Assembly: GCA_037969175.1 (NCBI GenBank)
Contig: JBBKWX010000094.1
Span: forward strand, 1 to 7,980
Direction: 5' to 3'
DNA: 7,980 bases
Origin: JBBKWX01 sp037969175
GTDB taxonomy: Bacteria > Bacteroidota > Bacteroidia > AKYH767-A > JBBKVM01
Part shown: positions 1-5,806 of the stretch, in pieces
Position numbering within the stretch: position 1 is the stretch's first letter
Layout: each line of letters begins with the position of its first letter
Program-made: the position numbers and the translations under genes
The notes under the pieces: model-generated
Seen by the model: the letters and a program-made list of their open reading frames with translations, nothing else
The model's database searches: none
What the model was told of the DNA's origin: nothing

Positions 1-2
1 TA

Positions 3-107
3 CCCGATCTGTCTTCGTTTAAAAATGGCGAAACCCTCAGCTATGAACTGAAGGTTTCTGATAAAGCCGGTAATTTGAACTCCCTAAGTGGGAAATTCCA
101 AAATTAA
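3..107 (+). CDS. C-terminal fragment of an unidentified (possibly Ig-like, extracellular) protein
   Basis: Only the last 34 codons and the TAA stop are present; the gene begins to the left of the window. The frame starting at base 3 is the only forward frame open from the edge to a sensible stop, since the other two hit stops early. The visible tail alternates hydrophobic and polar residues and contains SYELKVSDKAGN, the type of strand-turn seen near the end of bacterial Ig-like or cadherin-like beta-sandwich domains, followed by a short polar tail. No T9SS sorting domain is seen at this end. The fold is an inference from a short stretch, and nothing can be said about function. The stop lies 2 bp from the stop of the convergent gene on the other strand. 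Confidence 0.6.
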   Translation, partial: PDLSSFKNGETLSYELKVSDKAGNLNSLSGKFQN

Positions 108-109
108 TT

Positions 110-1240
110 TTATTCTTTATTAACCATCCATTTCAACGTTTGATACGAATTACCAAATTGAACCTGAATGAAATATATACCGGAAGAGAGGCCTAAGGTG
201 TTAGCATCAACCAAAAATCTTGATCTGCCTGCAGGATAATCATTCCGGACAAACCGATGGAGTTCTCTTCCCTGTATGTCAGAAATACTCAATTGCATGT
301 CTTGCTGATGCGCTATATCCATTTCAATGGTAGTAACAGCATTACTAGGATTGGGATATAAACTGATCTTGTTTTGATCTTTCTCAATATCATTTGTACC
401 AATGGTGATCGCTCTGGCTGAATCTCGGTATGTGATACTTGTTACCATCGGACCTCCAAATGCATCCTGAGTAATTACCGTTAATAAGGGTACTCCTTTA
501 TTATCAGCAAGCCATTTATATTCTATTGTAAGTGGACGGTCTATACCAAATCCCGTAGCCAAACTATCTACATATAGCGTGTCTTTTTGGATCAAGGTCG
601 ATTTTACTCTTAATGTTTGAAAAGTCCCAAAAGGAGTTGTCAAATTTCCCCAGCCATCTACTTCATTATTTCTTTTGAGTGTATAACCATAATAACCCAA
701 ACCTGTCAAAGCCAAAGAAAACGCAGAATTTGAAGAATCGATATTCCCGTAATTCATTGGGAATTTGTAAACAATATCATGTGGAGCATAAGCAATTGGA
801 ATAGTTGCACCATTTAAATTTGCGCCTATTCCCACTTGTTTATACGATGCGGTACTGTTATACATAAAACTAACTACGTCAGTAATGCTCACACCTGCAA
901 CAGATGGGAAAACCGGGCCCTTAGTTGCCAGATTTGCCCTGTTCACATTACCTGCATTATTGACAAAGAAAAAAGCATACAATGCTCCCGTGGAAGAAAC
1001 GCTTCTAAAAGTGTCAATGTTTTGCGCAAAAGGGATAAGCCAACTATAATCCCATACATGGTTGGGTCCTGTAACAGCTGGGTCAGATAATGGATTCGGA
1101 ATCCCGCTTGAAAGTCTGAAGGTATCATTAACCACGGGCATATCCGTTTGGTCGATAATGATTTGGCCCATCACATTTGCTGAGCATATAAAGGACCCAA
1201 TAGATAATAAGAAGATGTTTCTGAGTAGGTGTCTGATCAT
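110..1240 (-). CDS. Secreted protein of unknown function with type A T9SS C-terminal sorting domain
   Basis: A complete 376-residue protein. Residues 1-25 form a signal peptide (basic MIRHLLRN, a hydrophobic core to about residue 20, likely cleavage G25|Q26), giving Sec export to the periplasm. Residues about 286-376 are a type A T9SS sorting domain: LYPNPSN at 294-300, a central ISDIQGREL, then LSSGIYFIQV at 351-360 and a short basic end. The protein should therefore cross the outer membrane through the type IX system, with the tail removed by the sortase-like protease. The cargo region (26-285) is rich in aromatic, Gly, Asn and Thr residues and looks beta-structured, including VDGWGNLTTPFGTFQTLRVKS at about 194-214. 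I see no catalytic triad, metal site or known enzyme motif. Similar cargo regions are, as I recall, common in uncharacterised Bacteroidota proteins. A good TAnnTTTG promoter lies 32 bp upstream of the ATG. It is transcribed divergently from the receptor operon. Confidence 0.9.
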   Translation of the reverse strand: MIRHLLRNIFLLSIGSFICSANVMGQIIIDQTDMPVVNDTFRLSSGIPNPLSDPAVTGPNHVWDYSWLIPFAQNIDTFRSVSSTGALYAFFFVNNAGNVNRANLATKGPVFPSVAGVSITDVVSFMYNSTASYKQVGIGANLNGATIPIAYAPHDIVYKFPMNYGNIDSSNSAFSLALTGLGYYGYTLKRNNEVDGWGNLTTPFGTFQTLRVKSTLIQKDTLYVDSLATGFGIDRPLTIEYKWLADNKGVPLLTVITQDAFGGPMVTSITYRDSARAITIGTNDIEKDQNKISLYPNPSNAVTTIEMDIAHQQDMQLSISDIQGRELHRFVRNDYPAGRSRFLVDANTLGLSSGIYFIQVQFGNSYQTLKWMVNKE

Positions 1241-1272
1241 GGTATTTTATTTCGTTATTCAACAAATTTAAA

Positions 1273-1306
1273 CAAAGGTAGCTATGAACAATATCTAAAT
1301 TAACAA
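1273..1306 (-). promoter_or_regulatory. Bacteroidota-type promoter for the type A T9SS protein gene
   Basis: Read on the minus strand, TACCTTTG (1280 down to 1273) matches the Bacteroidota -7 consensus TAnnTTTG exactly. A TTG at 1306-1304 lies 23 bp upstream, at the long end of the 17-23 bp spacing described for Flavobacterium promoters. The -7 box ends 32 bp before the ATG at 1240, implying a 5' leader of roughly 25 nt. The -7 match is seen in the sequence; its use as a promoter is inferred. Confidence 0.45.
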
Positions 1307-1309
1307 TAT
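1287..1309. repeat. Short direct repeat AACAATAT between divergent promoters
   Basis: The 8-mer AACAATAT occurs at 1287-1294 and 1302-1309, a 15 bp period, between the two opposed -7 boxes. The second copy includes the possible -33 TTG of the leftward promoter. It could be a regulator-binding site, but in such AT-rich DNA an 8-mer repeat can arise by chance. Confidence 0.25.
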
Positions 1310-1312
1310 TGA

Positions 1313-1320
1313 TAACTTTG
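1313..1320 (+). promoter_or_regulatory. Possible -7 promoter element for the carboxypeptidase-regulatory-like/TonB receptor operon
   Basis: TAACTTTG matches TAnnTTTG exactly on the plus strand, 75 bp before the ATG at 1396, which would give a leader of about 70 nt. No clear TTG -33 element is found 17-23 bp upstream, so the call rests on the -7 box alone. The rest of the 1241-1395 gap shows no hairpin or other recognisable RNA element. Confidence 0.35.
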
Positions 1321-1395
1321 TAGCTCGCAGAAAAATACATACCAAGGCAATGTGAACTGATTAATTGAGTTATTACAATTCCCTTTTTATATGTT

Positions 1396-2025
1396 ATGAG
1401 AATCATTTTTAGTTTATTTCTTTGTCTTTTATTGATCAATAATGTTTTTGCACAAAGTGAAGACCATGAACTGGTGCAGTTTTCAGGTGTGATCGTAAGT
1501 AAAGACAGCTTGATCCCCTTACCTTATACAAATATTATTATTAAAGATTCCAGAAGAGGTACAGTAAGTGACTTCTTTGGATTTTTCTCTTTTGTGGCCC
1601 GGGAAGGTGATACACTTGAGTTTAGTGCTGTTGGATTTAAGAAATCCAGATTTATAATTCCGGATAGCCTTACCAATAATCGGTATTCATTGATTCAGAT
1701 CATGAGTCGGGATACGGTTCTGCTTCAAGAAGCAGTGATCTATCCATGGCCAAGCAAGGAACAATTTAAAGAAGCTTTTTTAAATCTTAAGGTACCTGAT
1801 GATGATATGGAAAGGGCAAGAAGAAATTTAGCTCTTGCAGAACTGAGGGCCAGAGCGAAAGCCATGCCAGCTGATGGCAGTTTGAATTTTAAATATGTGA
1901 TGAAAGAAGAGACAAGCAAGTTATATTATGCAGGGCAATTACCTCCAAATAATTTGCTGAATCCCCTCGCATGGGCAGCCTTCATCAAGGCATGGCAGGA
2001 TGGAGACTTTAAAAATAAAGAATAG
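1396..2025 (+). CDS. Small exported carboxypeptidase-D-regulatory-like domain protein
   Basis: A 209-residue protein. Residues 1-19 are a signal peptide (MRIIF, then a Leu-rich core ending NNVFA, cleavage before Q20), so it is exported, probably to the periplasm. Residues about 27-118 form a carboxypeptidase-D-regulatory-like beta-sandwich (PF13715 type): FSGVIVSKDSLIPLPYTNI, then GTVSDFFGFFSF, then DTLEFSAVGFKKSRF and a closing LLQEAVIY strand. This is the domain that usually forms the N-terminal extension of TonB-dependent receptors, but no plug or barrel follows here. Instead residues 119-209 form a charged, probably helical segment (KEQFKEAFLNL, DDDMERARRNLALAELRARAKAMP), ending with LPPNNLLNPLAWAAFIKAW and a basic tail. 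There is no peptidase catalytic domain and no sorting domain. The stop is 10 bp before the preferred start of the downstream receptor, so the two are very probably co-transcribed. A partner or accessory role for the receptor is inferred from this context only. Confidence 0.85.
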   Translation: MRIIFSLFLCLLLINNVFAQSEDHELVQFSGVIVSKDSLIPLPYTNIIIKDSRRGTVSDFFGFFSFVAREGDTLEFSAVGFKKSRFIIPDSLTNNRYSLIQIMSRDTVLLQEAVIYPWPSKEQFKEAFLNLKVPDDDMERARRNLALAELRARAKAMPADGSLNFKYVMKEETSKLYYAGQLPPNNLLNPLAWAAFIKAWQDGDFKNKE

Positions 2026-2035
2026 GTTATCATTT

Positions 2036-4561
2036 ATGATTTTTAAGGAGGTAATTTTCAAACCTATTTCTATAAAGTTATCAAGTCTATTCTTGTTAAT
2101 TATTTTGTGCAATACAGGATTTGCACAGAAAGCAACTGTCTTTGGTACTGTCCGTGATAGCTTAGGCAAAGCCTTACCTGTCGTAAACGTTTCAGTAGAA
2201 AGCAGCAGCGATGGAGCAGTAACCAAAGGAGATGGCAGTTTTGAACTGACTGTTGATGCCAACACTGATCTAAAATTACAATTTACATTTATCGGCTATA
2301 AAAGTGAATCCATACTGGTTAACCTTAAACCGGGTGAGCGAAAAAGAATCAATGTAAACCTCAATCCTATCACCAGCCAGCTTCCTGAATTTACAATACA
2401 GGAAAAAGCCGACCGGGTTCCCGGTGTTACGAGAATTGATCCCAAGACATTAAAAACACTTCCAAATCCAAGTGGTAATTTCGAAGCCATCTTAAAAACG
2501 CTTCCCGGAGTTGCTTCCAATAACGAACTCAGCAGCACCTATTCAGTTCGTGGCGGTAATTATGATGAGAATTTGGTTTATGTTAATGATATTGAGATCT
2601 ACAGACCTTTTCTAGTCAGATCCGGACAACAGGAAGGTCTTAGCTTTATAAATTCGGATCTTGTTTCTTCTGTACAATTTTCTGCCGGTGGATTTAATGC
2701 GCAGTACGGAGACAAACTCTCATCTGCTCTCGATATTAAATACAGAAAACCTAAAGAGTTTGGAGCCAGTGCAAATCTTAGTCTGCTAGGTGCAAATGCA
2801 CATGTTGAGAATTTGAGTAAAAACGGTGCCTGGACTTATATTTTAGGTGTCAGACAGAAATCAAATAAGAGTTTGCTGAACAGTTTAGATACTGAAGGTG
2901 ATTACAATCCATCATTCAGCGATGTTCAAACTTATATTACCTGGGATGTGAATGAGAAGTGGGAACTCTCTGCGCTTGGGAATTATTCAAGAAATCTGTA
3001 CCGGATCATACCTCAAAACCGTACTACCGATTTTGGGACTGTCAATCAGGCTCTGCGTTTGAGAGTGTTCTTTGATGGACAAGAGATCGATGAATATCAA
3101 AGTGGCTTAGGAGCATTTACTGCCCAGGTTAGTCCGAACAAGAATCTGAAACTGAAATTTATCACTTCTGTTTTCAAGACTTCTGAGTCGGAGTCTTTCG
3201 ATATTTTAGGACAATATTTTTTAGATGAATTAGAAAAAGATATCGGATCTGATAATTTCGGAAATGTTGCTTTCAATTTAGGGGTCGGTTCATTTCTTGA
3301 TCATGCAAGGACACAATTGGATGCCTTAGTCTATAATGCGGAACACAAAGGAACTCTTACCAAGAAATATTCCGAGATCAAATGGGGAACTCGTTTCCAG
3401 CGTGAAGAAATAGATGATAAATTGAGGGAATGGCAATATGTCGATTCTTCCGACTACTCTATTCCTCAGGCTCCGGATGACATCATTCTTTTACAAAACC
3501 TGATCGATACACGGATCTCATTAAATTCAAATCGGATCAATGCATTTATACAAGACACCTGGTATTTTTCGGATACTGCCCGTTTTTCATTGACTGCAGG
3601 AATACGAGCAACGTATTGGGATCTCAATGAGCAGCTTTTGTTTAGTCCCCGTGCAAGTCTTAATTACAAGCCGGATTGGAAACATAAATTTGAATTCAGG
3701 ATCGCTTCCGGATTTTATTATCAGCCTCCCTTCTACCGCGAGTTAAGAAACCTGGAAGGGAATATTAATAAAGATTTGAAAGCACAGGAGAGCATGCATA
3801 TTGTATTGGGATCAGACTATTATTTCCTTGCCTGGGGAAGAGAATTTAAATTTACTTCCGAATTATATTACAAGAGTTTGAAGAATTTGGTACCCTATAA
3901 AGTGGATAATGTAAGGATCAAATATTATGGAACAAATAACTCGGATGGCTATTCTACAGGAATTGATATGAGGGTGAACGGTGAATTTGTACCCGGTGTA
4001 GAATCCTGGGCCAGCTTATCGGTACTTAGCACCAGGGAGGATCTGCGGGATGATTTTTATTATAAATATTATAATTCCGATGGGGAAGAAATAGTTGCCG
4101 GATTTACTTCCAATTCTGTACGTACTGACAGCCTCAGGATAGAACCCGGATCAATACCCAGACCAACTGATCAGCGTGTCAGTTTCGCATTGTTCTTCCA
4201 GGATTATCTGCCTAAATTTCCAAGCTATAAAATGAATCTGAGTTTGATCTTTGGTACAGGTATTCCATTTGGACCTCCGGGTAAGGATAAATATAAAGAT
4301 ATACTGAGAATGCCATCTTATAGAAGGGTTGATATTGGTTTTTCTAAAGAACTAGTGGGTGATGAAGTAAAAAACCCTTTCAAAACCGGTGTTCTGAAAA
4401 GTGTGAAGAATGCATGGGTAAGTCTGGAAGTATTCAATCTTTTACAAGTGAATAATACAGTTTCTTATCTATGGATCAGGGACGTAAATGCACGACAATA
4501 TGCCGTACCGAATTTCCTTACTTCAAGACAATTAAACTTTAGATTGAATGTGATCTTTTAA
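2036..4561 (+). CDS. TonB-dependent outer-membrane receptor with carboxypeptidase-regulatory-like N-terminal domain
   Basis: A predicted 841-residue outer-membrane active transporter, energised through TonB-ExbBD. The signal peptide is residues 1-30 (core LSSLFLLIILCNTGFA, cleavage before Q31). A carboxypeptidase-regulatory-like domain spans about 34-121 (FGTVRDSLGKALPVVNVSV, GDGSFELTV, FTFIGYKSESI). A TonB-box-like segment PEFTIQEKA lies at about 117-125. The plug spans about 141-238, with LKTLPGVASNNEL, YSVRGGNYDENLVYVNDIEI and VQFSAGGFNAQYGDKLSSALDI. The remainder is a barrel of alternating aromatic strands ending in LNFRLNVIF, with the terminal Phe typical of outer-membrane barrels. I chose the ATG at 2036 over the in-frame ATG at 2000. 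It avoids a 26 bp overlap with the preceding gene, leaves a 10 bp gap and gives a more normal signal peptide; the longer form would be 853 residues. No SusD gene follows, which argues against a Sus-type glycan system. The substrate is unknown; a siderophore, metal, peptide or cofactor are all possible. Confidence 0.92.
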   Translation: MIFKEVIFKPISIKLSSLFLLIILCNTGFAQKATVFGTVRDSLGKALPVVNVSVESSSDGAVTKGDGSFELTVDANTDLKLQFTFIGYKSESILVNLKPGERKRINVNLNPITSQLPEFTIQEKADRVPGVTRIDPKTLKTLPNPSGNFEAILKTLPGVASNNELSSTYSVRGGNYDENLVYVNDIEIYRPFLVRSGQQEGLSFINSDLVSSVQFSAGGFNAQYGDKLSSALDIKYRKPKEFGASANLSLLGANAHVENLSKNGAWTYILGVRQKSNKSLLNSLDTEGDYNPSFSDVQTYITWDVNEKWELSALGNYSRNLYRIIPQNRTTDFGTVNQALRLRVFFDGQEIDEYQSGLGAFTAQVSPNKNLKLKFITSVFKTSESESFDILGQYFLDELEKDIGSDNFGNVAFNLGVGSFLDHARTQLDALVYNAEHKGTLTKKYSEIKWGTRFQREEIDDKLREWQYVDSSDYSIPQAPDDIILLQNLIDTRISLNSNRINAFIQDTWYFSDTARFSLTAGIRATYWDLNEQLLFSPRASLNYKPDWKHKFEFRIASGFYYQPPFYRELRNLEGNINKDLKAQESMHIVLGSDYYFLAWGREFKFTSELYYKSLKNLVPYKVDNVRIKYYGTNNSDGYSTGIDMRVNGEFVPGVESWASLSVLSTREDLRDDFYYKYYNSDGEEIVAGFTSNSVRTDSLRIEPGSIPRPTDQRVSFALFFQDYLPKFPSYKMNLSLIFGTGIPFGPPGKDKYKDILRMPSYRRVDIGFSKELVGDEVKNPFKTGVLKSVKNAWVSLEVFNLLQVNNTVSYLWIRDVNARQYAVPNFLTSRQLNFRLNVIF

Positions 4562-4562
4562 C

Positions 4563-5795
4563 TCAAGAAAATTGAGCCAGGGTCTTGCGTATAATTGCAA
4601 TACAATCCATCAATTGTTCTTCCGTGATAACCAATGGTGGAGCAAATCGGATGATATCCCCATGTGTGGGTTTGGCAAGTAAGCCGTTTTCTTTTAGAGC
4701 CACACAAACATCCCAGGCTTCTTTCCCGTTAGTTGGTTTAATGATTATAGCATTTAATAATCCTTTCCCCCTTACAAGGCTTATCATGGGTGAATCAATG
4801 GCTTTCAATTCCTTCCTGAGTATTTCCCCAAGCCTTTCAGCATTTTCAGCCAACTTTTCATCTTTCACCACATCCAATGCAGCCATCGCGATTTTACATC
4901 CCAGTGGGTTTCCACCGTATGTTGATCCATGTTCACCAGGCTTAATACAAAGCATGATCTCATCATCTGCCAACACAGCCGAAACAGGATACATACCTCC
5001 GGATAAGGCCTTACCCAGGATCAAAACATCTGGGCGGACATTCTCATGATCCACCGCCAATAATTTCCCTGTTCGGGCAATACCGGTCTGTATCTCATCT
5101 GCCATAAAAAGCACATTTGCTTCTTTGCACAGATCATAAGCAGAACTTAAATACCCTTCATCCGGAACATTTACACCCGCTTCACCCTGGATTGGTTCTA
5201 TAAGTAAACCGGCAACATTGGGATCTTTCAAAGCATCCTTTAGAGCACTCAGATCATTATAAGGAATGATCACAAAACCCGGAGTGAAGGGCCCAAAATC
5301 TTTGCGTGCATCCTGATCCGTTGATGCGGATACAATAGTGATCGTCCTTCCATGAAAATTACCTTCACATACGATGATCTTTGCCTGATCTTTTGCAATT
5401 CCTTTTTTCAAATAAGCCCATTTGCGGCAAAGCTTTAAGGCTGTCTCAACACCCTCAGCCCCTGTATTCATTGGAAGAACTTTATCGTAACCAAAATAGG
5501 AAGTAATGTATTCCGTATACTCAGCCATTACATCACTGTGAAATGCTCTTGAAGTCAAGGCCAGCTTGCCTGCTTGATCAATTAATGCCTGCAAGATCTT
5601 TGGATGACTATGCCCTTGATTTACGGCTGAATAAGCTGATAGAAAATCGTAATATTTCTTCCCCTCCACATCCCAAACAAAAACACCTTCTCCGCGCGAT
5701 AAAACTACAGGCAATGGATGATAATTATGTGCTCCGTAATTACTCTCCTGCTCAATATGAGCATCTGTATTGCTTAATTTCAAATCCGTCAACAT
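4563..5795 (-). CDS. rocD: Ornithine aminotransferase (ornithine--oxo-acid transaminase)
   Basis: A complete 410-residue cytosolic class-III PLP aminotransferase (EC 2.6.1.13). It transfers the delta-amino group of L-ornithine to 2-oxoglutarate, giving glutamate-5-semialdehyde and glutamate, and so links arginine/ornithine catabolism to proline and glutamate. From memory of the human enzyme, the key residues align at a constant offset of 30. They are Y25 and Y55 (human Y55, Y85) and R150 in NFHGRT (R180). E205 is in PIQGEAG (E235), D233 in MADEIQTG (D263) and T292 in GEHGSTYGGNPLGC (T322). The PLP Schiff-base lysine K262 lies in LGKALSGGMYPVSAVLADD (K292), and R383 in THGDIIRFAPPLV (R413). 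All catalytic positions are intact and the length fits the family without the mitochondrial presequence. The gene lies 11 bp downstream of the type B surface-protein gene, with no functional link apparent. Its stop is 1 bp from that of the convergent receptor gene. No rocA, rocF or proline gene is visible. Confidence 0.95.
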   Translation of the reverse strand: MLTDLKLSNTDAHIEQESNYGAHNYHPLPVVLSRGEGVFVWDVEGKKYYDFLSAYSAVNQGHSHPKILQALIDQAGKLALTSRAFHSDVMAEYTEYITSYFGYDKVLPMNTGAEGVETALKLCRKWAYLKKGIAKDQAKIIVCEGNFHGRTITIVSASTDQDARKDFGPFTPGFVIIPYNDLSALKDALKDPNVAGLLIEPIQGEAGVNVPDEGYLSSAYDLCKEANVLFMADEIQTGIARTGKLLAVDHENVRPDVLILGKALSGGMYPVSAVLADDEIMLCIKPGEHGSTYGGNPLGCKIAMAALDVVKDEKLAENAERLGEILRKELKAIDSPMISLVRGKGLLNAIIIKPTNGKEAWDVCVALKENGLLAKPTHGDIIRFAPPLVITEEQLMDCIAIIRKTLAQFS

Positions 5796-5806
5796 TAAAT
5801 TCTTCT

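Noticed and set aside
836..1271. Two plus-strand open frames (84 and 69 codons) opposite the type A protein
   Set aside because: Both are antisense to a well-supported secreted protein and show no protein-like features.
1391..1399. Two-codon minimal frame ATG-TTA-TGA overlapping the start of the small exported protein
   Set aside because: It is a chance occurrence in AT-rich DNA with no evidence of translation.
1128..1439. 103-codon minus-strand open frame spanning the divergent promoter gap
   Set aside because: It overlaps the starts of two real genes and the promoter boxes, and its product is low-quality with no recognisable features.
2000..2035. Receptor starting at the ATG at 2000
   Set aside because: It would overlap the previous gene by 26 bp and put a polar 12-residue extension before the signal peptide; the ATG at 2036 fits better, though 2000 is not excluded.
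1396..4561. SusC/SusD-type polysaccharide utilisation locus
   Set aside because: The receptor is short for SusC, no SusD follows it, and there are no glycoside hydrolases or matching regulators in the window.
4562..4576. CTCAA-GAAAA-TTGAG hairpin as a terminator
   Set aside because: The stem is only 5 bp and AT-containing, and neither strand has a T-tract after it, so it does not qualify as an intrinsic terminator.
4585..5049. 154-codon open frame on the plus strand opposite rocD
   Set aside because: It lies wholly antisense to a clearly conserved enzyme and its translation has no domain or signal features; it is a shadow of rocD.
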